The notes under the pieces were generated by a model. The model was not told the DNA's origin and did not search any database. It saw only the letters and a list, made by a program, of their open reading frames with translations. Shown here piece after piece: positions 9,606 to 19,472 of a DNA stretch of 64,000 nucleotides (position 1 is the stretch's first letter; every line of letters begins with the position of its first letter). Source of the DNA: Gemella haemolysans (GTDB lineage: Bacteria; Bacillota; Bacilli; Staphylococcales; Gemellaceae); the NCBI RefSeq assembly GCF_028308085.1, contig NZ_JAQMFS010000094.1, positions 1 through 64,000 of the forward strand, given 5' to 3'. Position numbers and translations under genes: made by a program.

Positions 9606-9652
9606 GAGATTTTCCAAATATGATTTTGAAAATCAAATTTATGAAAAATCTC
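9606..9652 (-). terminator. Intrinsic terminator after ftsY
   Basis: A long AT-rich hairpin whose outer arms are GAGATTTTCC (9606-9615) and GAAAAATCTC (9643-9652), with a nested GATTTT/AAATC stem. On the minus strand it runs into CTCTTTTTTG. It lies 90 bp past the ftsY stop codon. Confidence 0.7.
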
Positions 9653-9741
9653 ACTTAACTATTTATTAAAGCTGAAAATTTAAAAAATCTTATAACTTTT
9701 TAGTTTTTTAAAATTTCATTAATCAAACTATTTCTTAATTA

Positions 9742-10806
9742 CTATTCTGCGTCCAATTGTTCTTCAGTTTTCTCAGAGTTTTCTTGATAAAATAGTCCAT
9801 AAATATATTGTTCAGGATCAAACACTTCTAAATCATCGATATTTTCCCCTAAACCTACAAGTTTAACTGGAATACCTAGTTCTTTCTTAATAGCGATAAC
9901 TATACCACCTTTAGCTGTTCCATCAAGTTTAGTAAGGATTACACCTGTTACATCACTTACTTCTTTAAATGTTTTCGCTTGTAGTATACCGTTTTGGCCT
10001 GTTGTCGCATCTATTGTTAAAAGTACTTCCTGTGGTCCTTCTGGAACTTCTTTTTTAATTACACGGACAATTTTTTCAAGCTCTTTCATAAGATGATCTT
10101 TATTTTGCAGACGACCTGCTGTATCACAAAGTAATACATCATAACCTTTTGCTTTAGCAGATTGAATAGCATCAAAGATAATCGCTGCTGAATCAGCTCC
10201 CTCATGTGATTTCACAATATCTGCACCACTACGTTTTGCCCAAACATCAAGTTGATCAATAGCCCCTGCTCTAAATGTATCTCCAGCTGCTATAAGTACT
10301 TTTTTTCCTTCTTTCTTAAGGTTATAAGCTAACTTACCGATAGATGTAGTTTTTCCTACTCCATTTACCCCCACGAATAAGAACACTGAAAGTTCTTTTT
10401 CTGGTGCATAGTTTAATTCAGATTTTACAGTTCCTTCCATGTAAACATCTACCAACTTCTCAATAATCATACTTTGAAGCTCACTTGGTTCTTTTAGATT
10501 TTGTCGTTGTGATTCAACTTTTAAATAATCAACTAATTCTAATACGGTATTATAACTAACATCCGATTGAATAAGTAATTCCTCTAAATCTTCAAAAAAC
10601 TCTTCGTTAATTTCTCTATATGAGCTAATTAAATTATTAAGTGCATTAGAGAAGTTATCACGAGATTTTTTTAATCCTTTTTTAAATTTTTCAGTTACAA
10701 ACTGACTCTCGACGAACTCTTCATATTCGTCAAGTGAAATCAGTTCCTCATTTAATTCTTCCTTAGCAGAAAATTTTTCTTTTAATTTTTCAAAAAAGCT
10801 TGCCAT
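9742..10806 (-). CDS. ftsY: Signal recognition particle receptor FtsY
   Basis: SRP-receptor GTPase that docks ribosome-nascent chain complexes at the membrane. 354 residues: acidic A-region (1-55), then the NG domain. GTPase motifs are GVNGVGKTTSIGKLA (G1), DTFRAGAIDQL (insertion box), DTAGR (G3) and TKLDGTAKGG (G4 and closing loop). Length matches Gram-positive FtsY. It is preceded by lysS with a terminator between them, so it probably has its own start or depends on read-through. Confidence 0.97.
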   Translation of the reverse strand: MASFFEKLKEKFSAKEELNEELISLDEYEEFVESQFVTEKFKKGLKKSRDNFSNALNNLISSYREINEEFFEDLEELLIQSDVSYNTVLELVDYLKVESQRQNLKEPSELQSMIIEKLVDVYMEGTVKSELNYAPEKELSVFLFVGVNGVGKTTSIGKLAYNLKKEGKKVLIAAGDTFRAGAIDQLDVWAKRSGADIVKSHEGADSAAIIFDAIQSAKAKGYDVLLCDTAGRLQNKDHLMKELEKIVRVIKKEVPEGPQEVLLTIDATTGQNGILQAKTFKEVSDVTGVILTKLDGTAKGGIVIAIKKELGIPVKLVGLGENIDDLEVFDPEQYIYGLFYQENSEKTEEQLDAE

Positions 10807-10839
10807 TGGATACTCCTTATATATCTTTTTTATATAATA

Positions 10840-10861
10840 AAAGGGAGACTAAGCTCCCTTT
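10840..10861 (-). terminator. Intrinsic terminator after lysS
   Basis: Stem AAAGGGAG/CTCCCTTT (10840-10847 with 10854-10861), 6-nt loop, then a U-rich run on the minus strand just before ftsY. An upstream CTCCCT copy (about 10890-10896) could compete for the AGGGAG arm. Confidence 0.75.
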
Positions 10862-10956
10862 AATTCCTATTAAAGCTTCCTAAATTTTAGGGAGTTTTAA
10901 TTTTTGTTATTTCGAATAATATTCTTCTAATCAGATTTTAATAAATCAATATCGAC

Positions 10957-12492
<1,536 letters not shown>

Positions 12493-12505
12493 TCAGATAC
12501 TTCCT

Positions 12506-12535
12506 ATTATAACACATTTTAATCCGTTTTGTTAA
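12506..12535 (-). promoter_or_regulatory. Predicted promoter of lysS
   Basis: TTAACA (12535-12530) and TATAAT (12511-12506) on the minus strand with 18-bp spacing, about 50 bp upstream of the start codon. Confidence 0.6.
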
Positions 12536-12690
12536 ATCTTTAGAAAGAATTTTTCTAAATTTTTTAACATTTAATATTTGTACTATTAATTAAAATGTCC
12601 TAATTTCAATCTTTGATTTAATATAATATCATAAATAAATATAATGTAAAATTTTCTGACATAATTTGTTAAATTTTTCTTCTAAAACTA

Positions 12691-12719
12691 TTGTTTAGGT
12701 ATGAAAAATAAGATATAAT
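12691..12719 (+). promoter_or_regulatory. Predicted promoter of the APC permease
   Basis: TTGTTT (12691-12696) and TATAAT (12714-12719), 17-bp spacing, about 95 bp before the start codon. Confidence 0.7.
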
Positions 12720-12814
12720 AAGTACGCCTAGAAATTAATAGAAAAAACAACTATAAAAATTTTAAAAATTAAATATTATTTAAAAATATTCCATATTATA
12801 AGGGGGGATTCTTT

Positions 12815-14131
12815 TTGGAAAACTTAAAAAAAGAGATTGGATTTTTTGGAGCATTCTCTACAGTAGTTGGTGTAGTTATTGGATCTGGGGTATTTTTCAA
12901 AGCAGCCGTTATATATAAGACTACAGGAAATGTCAGCCTTGGATTACTTGCTTGGATTCTTGCAGGAATTATAAGTATTTGTGCAGGATTAACTACTGCT
13001 GAGCTTGCTGCTGCTATACCGGAAACCGGTGGTATGATAGTTTGGGTTGAAAAAGCTTATGGTAAAACAATATCATACTTACTTGGTTGGGCTCAAGCTG
13101 TAATATACTATCCTGCCAGTATAGCTGCCGCCGCCGCTATTTTTTCAACACAATTTCTAAATCTTTTTGGGGTAGATAAAAAATACTCAATACTTGTCGG
13201 GGCATGTGCTGCTACTACAGTAACAGGATTAAACTTACTTGGTAGTAAGGCTAGTGGTCGTATTCAAACTGTTGCAACTATTTGTAAACTTATACCTATT
13301 ATTTCAATTATTGTTTTCGGGTTATTACAACCTAATCCTACAACAATTGAACTTTTTCCTACTAGTTCATCATCAACTAGTTCAACTCCTCTAGCCGCTC
13401 TTGGTACTGCAATGTTAGCTGCCATGTATGGTTATGACGGTTGGAGTAATGTTGGAACTATTGCTGGTGAAATGAAAAATCCAAAAAAAGATTTACCACG
13501 AGCAATTTTATATGGTTTACTTGTAATAACTGCAATTTATCTACTTATCAATGTAGCTTACTTACTTACTATGCCTATGGAACAAATAGCAGGTAACAGT
13601 AATGTTCCTAATGATGTAGCTACTAAATTATTTGGACCAAACGGTGGAAAAATAATAACTATTGGTATTATGATTAGTGTTTACGGTACTATGAATGGAT
13701 TTACTATGACCGCTATTCGCGTTCCTTATGCAATGGCAATGAAAGATCAAATTCCATTTAAGAATTTTTGGATTAAATTAAATAGATTCTCAATTCCATA
13801 TTTCTCAGCCTTAGTAACTTTAGTTTTAACTATTGCGATGATGTTTACAGGAGAATTTGATACTCTAACAGATTTTCTTTTATTTACAATTTGGATTTTC
13901 TTTATAGCGACATTTTTCGCTGTATTTGTCCTTAGAAAAAGAGAACCTAATATGCCACGTCCATACAAAGTACCACTATATCCTATAGTTCCTTGGATTT
14001 CTATAATAGGTGGAGCTTATATAGTACTAGCTGCTATTATAACTCAATTTACGTTAGCTATAAGTGGAGTTATTATTACATTACTCGGTTTAGTGTTTTA
14101 CACAGAAACTCATAAAAAATTCAAAAAATAA
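12815..14131 (+). CDS. APC-family amino-acid permease (SteT/LAT-like)
   Basis: 438-residue membrane protein with about 12 helices. The start is TTG (12815) behind AGGGGGG, spaced about 8 nt. TM1 carries the APC substrate-site motif VVIGSGVFFK, and TAELAAAIPETGGMIVWVEKAYG follows. LGWAQAVIYYPASIAAAAAIF and YDGWSNVGTIAGEMKNP are typical of the LAT/SteT group (Ser/Thr or neutral amino-acid exchange). Exact substrate cannot be read from sequence. It has its own promoter and is followed by a terminator-like hairpin, so it is monocistronic. Confidence 0.88.
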   Translation: MENLKKEIGFFGAFSTVVGVVIGSGVFFKAAVIYKTTGNVSLGLLAWILAGIISICAGLTTAELAAAIPETGGMIVWVEKAYGKTISYLLGWAQAVIYYPASIAAAAAIFSTQFLNLFGVDKKYSILVGACAATTVTGLNLLGSKASGRIQTVATICKLIPIISIIVFGLLQPNPTTIELFPTSSSSTSSTPLAALGTAMLAAMYGYDGWSNVGTIAGEMKNPKKDLPRAILYGLLVITAIYLLINVAYLLTMPMEQIAGNSNVPNDVATKLFGPNGGKIITIGIMISVYGTMNGFTMTAIRVPYAMAMKDQIPFKNFWIKLNRFSIPYFSALVTLVLTIAMMFTGEFDTLTDFLLFTIWIFFIATFFAVFVLRKREPNMPRPYKVPLYPIVPWISIIGGAYIVLAAIITQFTLAISGVIITLLGLVFYTETHKKFKK

Positions 14132-14171
14132 CTATTCTAAATAAAATATATCAATTTAAAACTCAACTAGA

Positions 14172-14223
14172 AATGGATCTTAAAAATCTTTCTTTAATAA
14201 TGAAAGTCTTTTGAGGTCCATTC
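14172..14223 (+). terminator. Probable terminator after the permease
   Basis: An interrupted long hairpin: AATGGA pairs with TCCATT at the ends and CTTTC with GAAAG near the loop. A U-rich stretch follows. Confidence 0.6.
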
Positions 14224-14229
14224 ATTTTA

Positions 14230-14258
14230 TTGATATTCAATTTTTTTTTTGATAAAAT
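14230..14258 (+). promoter_or_regulatory. Predicted promoter of the orphan membrane-protein gene
   Basis: TTGATA (14230-14235) and TAAAAT (14253-14258), spacing 17 bp. The predicted start is near 14265, giving a 120-nt leader that contains a strong terminator. Confidence 0.65.
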
Positions 14259-14264
14259 ATGATT

Positions 14265-14360
14265 ATAACTTCTTTCATTTTGTAAAGAGGGTTGAAGTTA
14301 TCCCCCTAGCATTTTGTTACGGATAACTTCAATATTTTTTTGTGAAATTTTTTGAAGTTA
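14265..14360 (+). promoter_or_regulatory. Attenuator-like leader with internal terminator
   Basis: A perfect 12-bp stem (14292-14303 with 14321-14332) is followed by TATTTTTTT, a full intrinsic terminator 47 nt before the start codon. Four alternately complementary segments are present: ATAACTTC (14265-14272), GAAGTTAT (14294-14301), ATAACTTC (14323-14330) and GAAGTTA (14354-14360). Pairing 1:2 plus 3:4 would exclude the 2:3 terminator. The ligand or signal is not known. It could simply be a terminator for upstream transcription. Confidence 0.6.
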
Positions 14361-14386
14361 AATAAGAATAAGGAGAGAGATTTATT

Positions 14387-15277
14387 TTGAATTTTATTCT
14401 AAAAAGAGAAACAATACTAACTACTTTTTATACAATCTCATTGTCTTTATTAATAAGTAAATTCTCAATAGAATATTTATATATGAATAAGTCAATATAT
14501 GGATTCATTCATTTTTTATTGGTATTTATAATTTTCTTTAATAGTTGGTTACTGGAAGTAGTTCATTTAAATAGATATGGTAAAGATAGTTTTCTAAATT
14601 ATTTCTTTTTAATTTCTCAAACTTTTGTTGTCTTAAATTTATTAATAAGAAATACATTTGATATTAAATTCATTCTTGCAACGTTAGTGCATTTATCCGT
14701 GATATTGAGTGTTCAACACATCACAGAGTACATCCTCACAGATAATAAACAATTAATGATAAAAAAGCTTACTGAACCATTTTGTTACATTCACACTGGA
14801 CGAACATTAGCCCTCTTTTTAGGTTTAATATTCATTGATTATTGTTATTGGTTCATACTTCTTGCCTTTACGATAAGTCAGTTATTCCCTAGTTTTATAT
14901 CTAGAAGTATTCATGTTCGAGATATTAATTTTAGTCATTTAACTAGTCATTTATTTATTATGACTAACTTTATTACTTTTTCTTTGGTATTAAGTGATTT
15001 ATATCTTAATATTCCACCGGATAGATATTGGTTAATTAGTGTTATTTTTATTATTTTACTAAATATCTATTATAGAATTTTTAAAACTATCGATCGAACT
15101 TTAACTAAGCAATCTGGTAATACATACATAATCGGAATATATTTTACAATACTTAGCATAACTTTTACTAATCAATTTATTATTTCAGAATTCAATTTGA
15201 TATATATGCTTCTAGCTATTTTAACTATATATATAAGTAAAATATCTTTTAAACAATATAAAAAACAAATCCGATGA
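14387..15277 (+). CDS. Multi-pass membrane protein of unknown function (distantly LtrA-like?)
   Basis: 296 residues, starting at TTG 14387 with AAGGAGAG upstream. About nine predicted membrane helices fill nearly the whole length, with a basic C-terminus. The arrangement and a His-rich stretch in the middle (INFSHLTSHLFIM) faintly recall the LtrA family, but the usual LtrA motifs are not clearly present, so the assignment is weak. It is monocistronic, with its own promoter and attenuator-like leader, and shares a bidirectional terminator with the opposing SGNH gene. Confidence 0.6.
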   Translation: MNFILKRETILTTFYTISLSLLISKFSIEYLYMNKSIYGFIHFLLVFIIFFNSWLLEVVHLNRYGKDSFLNYFFLISQTFVVLNLLIRNTFDIKFILATLVHLSVILSVQHITEYILTDNKQLMIKKLTEPFCYIHTGRTLALFLGLIFIDYCYWFILLAFTISQLFPSFISRSIHVRDINFSHLTSHLFIMTNFITFSLVLSDLYLNIPPDRYWLISVIFIILLNIYYRIFKTIDRTLTKQSGNTYIIGIYFTILSITFTNQFIISEFNLIYMLLAILTIYISKISFKQYKKQIR

Positions 15278-15312
15278 TAATCTTTCATATCTAGAAAGTT
15301 TATCATCGGATT
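15268..15312. terminator. Bidirectional terminator
   Basis: AATCCGATGATA (15268-15279) pairs with TATCATCGGATT (15301-15312), with a nested CTTTC/GAAAG. It lies between the convergent membrane-protein and SGNH genes and has T-rich flanks on both strands. Confidence 0.88.
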
Positions 15313-15316
15313 CTTC

Positions 15317-15964
15317 TTATCTTGCTTCTTCGTAATCTAACACTTCAGATACTTTACTAGCAATATACTTCGCTAATTTTTCATGATTTTTTTCATCTAA
15401 GTGAATACAGTCAATTAATGAAGTCTCGGCTACACGCCCCGCATTTAAAAAGTCTACTTCATATTTATCACTTACCTCTTTAAATGTTTGAGCTAAGAAT
15501 TTTGATTGTTTTAAACTGTTTTCGTCAAATTCCCCAAATAAGCTTTGTCTTTCTACTATTTCATCACGTAAAGGAACTGGTGAAACGATAAGAATTTTCG
15601 GAATTTTATATCCCGCGATTAAGTGTGGATTTCTTATATATTTAATATATTCTTCGACTCCTCTTGCTATATGTTTTGCACTCGGATTAAATTGTTTTTT
15701 CAAATCATTAGTACCTAACATGATTATTACCAAGTCCACAGGTACATGACTTAACATTAAAATTGGTAATGTATCAATACCACATCTAACCGGTACAATT
15801 GTATCTTTTGCAGTAACTGTTCTTCCGCAAAGAGCTTCTTCTATAATAGTATCATTAGGACGAAATTCTGCTAGTAATTTAGTCCAACGTTTGTCAGTTC
15901 TTACTCCATCCTCACCTGGGACATATCCCCAAGTGTTGCTATCCCCAATACATAAAATACGCAT
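15317..15964 (-). CDS. SGNH/GDSL-family hydrolase (arylesterase-like)
   Basis: 215 residues from ATG 15964. This start is chosen over an in-frame GTG 12 bp upstream because GGTGGAG sits 7 nt before the ATG and overlaps the GTG. Block I is RILCIGDSNTWGY (nucleophile Ser), block III is IIMLGTNDLK, and block V is DCIHLDEKNH with the Asp-His pair. No signal peptide, so cytoplasmic. Similar bacterial enzymes act on small carbohydrate or aryl esters. The physiological substrate is unknown. Confidence 0.88.
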   Translation of the reverse strand: MRILCIGDSNTWGYVPGEDGVRTDKRWTKLLAEFRPNDTIIEEALCGRTVTAKDTIVPVRCGIDTLPILMLSHVPVDLVIIMLGTNDLKKQFNPSAKHIARGVEEYIKYIRNPHLIAGYKIPKILIVSPVPLRDEIVERQSLFGEFDENSLKQSKFLAQTFKEVSDKYEVDFLNAGRVAETSLIDCIHLDEKNHEKLAKYIASKVSEVLDYEEAR

Positions 15965-16057
15965 AATTTTCTCCACCTTTTTTCTTCTAAATTCTTCTTA
16001 ATTTTATCAAACTAATATAAAAAATGCAATAGAGCCAGATGATAAAAGTACTAATAA

Positions 16058-16086
16058 TTGTTATCAGTGCAGTATTTTTGTAATAT
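16058..16086 (+). promoter_or_regulatory. Predicted promoter of the CDF transporter
   Basis: TTGTTA (16058-16063) and TAATAT (16081-16086), 17-bp spacing, with predicted start about 16093, right at the edge of the palindrome below. Confidence 0.65.
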
Positions 16087-16095
16087 CCTCTCTCT

Positions 16096-16123
16096 TAAAT
16101 TATAATAACAATATTATAATTTA
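16096..16123 (+). promoter_or_regulatory. Palindromic operator candidate before the CDF transporter
   Basis: A perfect 12-bp inverted repeat (16096-16107 with 16112-16123) with a 4-nt spacer. It covers the predicted transcription start and ends one base before the GGAGGA ribosome-binding site. Position suggests a metal-sensing repressor site; no regulator gene is adjacent. Confidence 0.6.
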
Positions 16124-16134
16124 AGGAGGACAAA

Positions 16135-17040
16135 ATGATACAAACAAATTTCCATCATAAAAAACATTATAAAATTCAAGCATACTCAAAAAAAGTACTT
16201 TATACAACATTAATTTTAACAATAAGTTTTGCATTATTAGAATATATCGGAGGGCTTCTATCTAATTCATTAGCGTTATTAGGCGATTCATTTCATATGT
16301 TTTCTGATGTTATTGCATTAGGATTCAGTTTAATAGCCTTACTATTCAGTTCAAAAAAGCCAAACAAAAAATACACTTTTGGTTTTGTGAGATTAGAAGT
16401 ACTAGCAGCCTTTATTAATGGTTTAATGCTACTAGGTATTTCAATTTATTTAGTTTTCGAAGGATTTATGAGATTCTTCAATCCGAGAGATATTGATTTC
16501 AAATCTATGCTGATAATTTCAACAATAGGTTTAATCTTCAATATTGTAGTAACGATAATTTTAACAAAAAGTTTAAAAGAAGAAGATAATCTTAATATTC
16601 AAAGTGCTTTATGGCATTTCCTTGGTGATTTAATCAGTTCAATCGGAATTATAATTTCATCAACAATTATTTACTTTACAAACTATCAAATCGTTGACGT
16701 TATTATGAGTATTATTATCAGTATAATATTATTTAAAGGTGGATATAAAATTACTAAATCATCATTTGTAATTTTAATGGAAGCCACTACTTTAGATACC
16801 GAAGAAATTTACAATAAGATTAAAGAGATAGAAGGTATTGCAGATATTCATGAATTCCACATTTGGCATACTGATACTAATGAAATTAACGCAGCAATGC
16901 ATATCCTTTTAAATGAGTATAATACTGCTAAAGATTATATAATAGTAGAAAATGTAAAAATTCTTCTAAAAGAACAATACGATATTGAACACTGTTTTAT
17001 TGCTTTAGAAAATATTAAATACAATGATCATAGTTTATAA
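16135..17040 (+). CDS. Cation diffusion facilitator, probable zinc exporter (CzcD/ZitB-like)
   Basis: 301 residues with six membrane helices and a cytoplasmic C-terminal domain. Proton-driven export of Zn(II) or a similar metal is expected. Metal-site signatures are LLGDSFHMFSD in TM2 and LWHFLGDLISS in TM5, the HxxxD/DxxxD pairs typical of zinc CDFs, plus YTFGFVRLEVLAAFINGL. The cytoplasmic tail carries the dimer-site His residues (IHEFHIWHTD). Start ATG behind AAGGAGGA. Monocistronic, with promoter, operator candidate and terminator. Confidence 0.92.
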   Translation: MIQTNFHHKKHYKIQAYSKKVLYTTLILTISFALLEYIGGLLSNSLALLGDSFHMFSDVIALGFSLIALLFSSKKPNKKYTFGFVRLEVLAAFINGLMLLGISIYLVFEGFMRFFNPRDIDFKSMLIISTIGLIFNIVVTIILTKSLKEEDNLNIQSALWHFLGDLISSIGIIISSTIIYFTNYQIVDVIMSIIISIILFKGGYKITKSSFVILMEATTLDTEEIYNKIKEIEGIADIHEFHIWHTDTNEINAAMHILLNEYNTAKDYIIVENVKILLKEQYDIEHCFIALENIKYNDHSL

Positions 17041-17044
17041 AAGG

Positions 17045-17081
17045 AGGAGTCTAAGTTGAATAAATATCAACTTAGACTCCT
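17045..17081. terminator. Bidirectional terminator
   Basis: A perfect 15-bp stem (17045-17059 with 17067-17081), 7-nt loop, then TTTTT on the plus strand. It lies between the convergent CDF and HAD genes. Confidence 0.9.
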
Positions 17082-17083
17082 TT

Positions 17084-17767
17084 TTATAATTCCAATAAAT
17101 CTATAGTTTTCGCTATTTTATACGTAGGTACTATCTCTGGATTAGAAGTTTTATGAATATCTACTAAACAACTATCTATTCCAACATTGTTAGCACCTAG
17201 TATATCAGATGTAAGAGTATCCCCTATCATTAAAACTTCATCCTTATTTTCTACATCTATTTCTTTTAAGATAATATCAAAAAATTCTTTATCTGGCTTT
17301 TTGCTACCAATTTCTTCGGAAATAAAAATTTTCTCAAAGTATTTATTAAGATTATTATTTTTTAGTCTTGTATGTTGAGTAATTCCAATTCCATTAGAAG
17401 CTACATATAATTTATGAGTTGATGTTAACTTCTCTAACATTTCAATTATTCCATCAAAAAGTTGATTCCCTTCAGCAAGATATCCTCTATATCTAATATC
17501 TACTTCATTACCATCAACTTTTCTATCAAACAACTTAAAAAATCTTATAAATCTCTCACTTGTAACTTCTTTATTTGATATTTCTCCACGTTCAAAACTT
17601 CTCCATAGAAATTTATTTATCGTTTCATATTGTTCAAATAACTCATCATTATATTCTATATTCTCATCTTCTAATAATTTTCTAAAAGCTAAAACTTGTG
17701 CTTTACCAAAATCTAACAATGTATCATCTAAATCAAATAATAAATACTTATACTTATCTAAAATCAT
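17084..17767 (-). CDS. HAD-family phosphatase, YjjG/YfnB-like 5'-nucleotidase
   Basis: 227 residues. HAD motif I FDLDDTLLDF, motif II LYVASNG, motif III Lys in GSKKPDKEFF, motif IV MIGDTLTSDILGANN. A helical cap (about 20-90) matches the YjjG/YfnB subgroup, which dephosphorylates pyrimidine nucleoside monophosphates in the cytoplasm. Substrate assignment rests on subgroup resemblance only. Confidence 0.85.
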   Translation of the reverse strand: MILDKYKYLLFDLDDTLLDFGKAQVLAFRKLLEDENIEYNDELFEQYETINKFLWRSFERGEISNKEVTSERFIRFFKLFDRKVDGNEVDIRYRGYLAEGNQLFDGIIEMLEKLTSTHKLYVASNGIGITQHTRLKNNNLNKYFEKIFISEEIGSKKPDKEFFDIILKEIDVENKDEVLMIGDTLTSDILGANNVGIDSCLVDIHKTSNPEIVPTYKIAKTIDLLEL

Positions 17768-17853
17768 CGTTTCACTCCATTTATGTATTATTTAATCATT
17801 ATAACACAGAGAATACTCTTTTGAAAAATATAGCTTAATTTATCTCATAAAAT

Positions 17854-18900
17854 TTATTTTTTATTCTTAAAATATTCTCGAACTCGTGGAGCTACTTCTT
17901 CTCCAAATAGTTTTATAGCTTTCATTATATCTTCATGTGGCATAGACCCAAGAGGTAGATGTAGCATAAATCTATCTAATCCTAATGTTTCTATCATATC
18001 AATAAGTTTATTGGCAACTGTTTCTGGACTACCTACCAACATAGATCCATCTGGCCCTACGCTATTTAAATATTGCTCGAAAGTAAGAGGTCTCCAAAAT
18101 GGTCTATCTTTTGAAATTGCATCAACTACTTGTTTTGTTGGATGAAAATATTTTTTAATCGCTTCTTCATCCGTATCAGCTACGAATCCCCAAGAATGTG
18201 AAGCGACTTTTAACTTATCGTTACTATGACCTGCATTACGTCCTATAGCTCTATAATAATCTATTAAACCTTTGAAAGCTTTATATTGACCTCCTATTAT
18301 TGCATAAGCTATAGGTAATCCTTTTTGAGCTATTTTAATAGTAGACTCCGTATTTCCTCCTGTCGCTACCCAAATTGGAAAATCTTCTTGAACACTTCTC
18401 GGATACACTCCCTTATTTTCTACCTTTTGTGTATATTTTCCTTCCCATGTTAACATTTCATTATCTTTAATTTTCTCTAACATCGCTAATTTTTCATCAA
18501 ACAGTTCTTCATAATCACCTAAATCATAACCGAACAACGGAAATGATTCTGTAAAAGAACCGCGACCTACCATTACTTCTGCTCTACCTTTAGAAATAGC
18601 ATCGATTGTTGCATATTGTTGATAAACTCTTACTGGGTCCGATGATGATAATACTGTTACTGCTGAACTTAATTTTATATTTTTTGTAACAGCCGCACCA
18701 GCTGCTAATAAAATTTCTGGTGCTGATACTGCAAAATCTTCTCTATGATGCTCACCAATTGCGTAAAGATCTAAACCAACTTCATCTGCAAGTTTCATTT
18801 CTTCTATCATATCTCTAATACGTTCATCATGTGCAGGTGTTATTCCTGTTCCTTCAATTTCTGTAGTTTCACCAAATGTACTAATTCCTAACTCTATCAT
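17854..18900 (-). CDS. LLM-class flavin-dependent oxidoreductase
   Basis: 348-residue luciferase-like TIM barrel. Recognisable stretches are DLYAIGEHHREDFAVSAPEI, LSSAVTVLSSSDPVRVYQQ, GRAEVMVGRGSF and the C-terminal MLHLPLGSMPHEDIM. Expected to use reduced FMN; substrate unknown. It is 62 bp downstream of a marR gene on the same strand, and the gap holds a palindrome matching the marR operator, so it is likely a target of that regulator. Confidence 0.9.
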   Translation of the reverse strand: MIELGISTFGETTEIEGTGITPAHDERIRDMIEEMKLADEVGLDLYAIGEHHREDFAVSAPEILLAAGAAVTKNIKLSSAVTVLSSSDPVRVYQQYATIDAISKGRAEVMVGRGSFTESFPLFGYDLGDYEELFDEKLAMLEKIKDNEMLTWEGKYTQKVENKGVYPRSVQEDFPIWVATGGNTESTIKIAQKGLPIAYAIIGGQYKAFKGLIDYYRAIGRNAGHSNDKLKVASHSWGFVADTDEEAIKKYFHPTKQVVDAISKDRPFWRPLTFEQYLNSVGPDGSMLVGSPETVANKLIDMIETLGLDRFMLHLPLGSMPHEDIMKAIKLFGEEVAPRVREYFKNKK

Positions 18901-18915
18901 TTTATGTCCTCCTAT

Positions 18916-18937
18916 ATTATCTCAATTTCAAGATATT
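18916..18937 (-). promoter_or_regulatory. Second MarR-type operator candidate, before the LLM gene
   Basis: ATTATCTC (18916-18923), 6-nt spacer, AAGATATT (18930-18937). Same half-site and spacing as the operator at 19407-19434, with two mismatches in the right arm. Confidence 0.5.
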
Positions 18938-18962
18938 TATTTATTAAAAAAGGCATAAGCCT

Positions 18963-19370
18963 CTAGTTTATTTTTTTTAAGATTTCTTTTAATATTACTA
19001 ACTCTTTGTCATTTATTTTTTCAAAAATTTTCTTAGTATTTTTTTTATGCGTTGGAAATATGTCATCTATTAATTTCATTCCTGTTTCAGTCAATCCTAT
19101 ATAAGTTACTCTTTTATCCTTTTGGGAAATCTTTCTAATAACATATCCTTTTTTTTCAAGGTTATCTACAACATAGGTTGCACTGCCACTAGCAAGTAAT
19201 ATTCTATCCCGTATTTCTTGAATACTCTTCTCACCTTTACTATATAAAAATTCCATAACAGCAAATTCAGTCGCATTAATTGGATAATTCTTTAAAGTTC
19301 TCTTTAAATCATCTACTAATAAATTACTAGCCCTCATAATTCCAATAACGGCTTTAAACTCATTATTCAT
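18963..19370 (-). CDS. MarR-family transcriptional regulator
   Basis: 135-residue winged-helix protein. Recognition region IQEIRDRILLASGSATYVVDNLEKKGYV and wing RKISQKDKRVTYIGLTETG follow the MarR pattern. No Cys is visible, so a thiol switch is unlikely. Probably autoregulates and controls the downstream LLM oxidoreductase: a near-perfect palindrome overlaps its own -10 box and a related one precedes the LLM gene. Confidence 0.93.
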   Translation of the reverse strand: MNNEFKAVIGIMRASNLLVDDLKRTLKNYPINATEFAVMEFLYSKGEKSIQEIRDRILLASGSATYVVDNLEKKGYVIRKISQKDKRVTYIGLTETGMKLIDDIFPTHKKNTKKIFEKINDKELVILKEILKKIN

Positions 19371-19406
19371 AAGGATTCTCCTATCTTATTTACACATATT
19401 CACATC

Positions 19407-19434
19407 ATAATTATCTCGAATATGAGATAATTAT
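19407..19434 (-). promoter_or_regulatory. MarR autoregulatory operator candidate
   Basis: A perfect 11-bp inverted repeat (19407-19417 with 19424-19434) around GAATAT, overlapping the -10 element at 19430-19435. Confidence 0.75.
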
Positions 19435-19458
19435 ACTTTATTAACTTTATATTGTCAA
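19430..19458 (-). promoter_or_regulatory. Consensus promoter of marR-LLM
   Basis: Perfect TTGACA (19458-19453) and TATAAT (19435-19430) with 17-bp spacing. Such a strong promoter is likely to need repression, consistent with the overlapping operator. Confidence 0.88.
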
Positions 19459-19472
19459 AGAAATAATATTAA

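Noticed and set aside
15965-15976. GTG start for the SGNH hydrolase
   Set aside because: The GTG overlaps the ribosome-binding site that serves ATG 15964.
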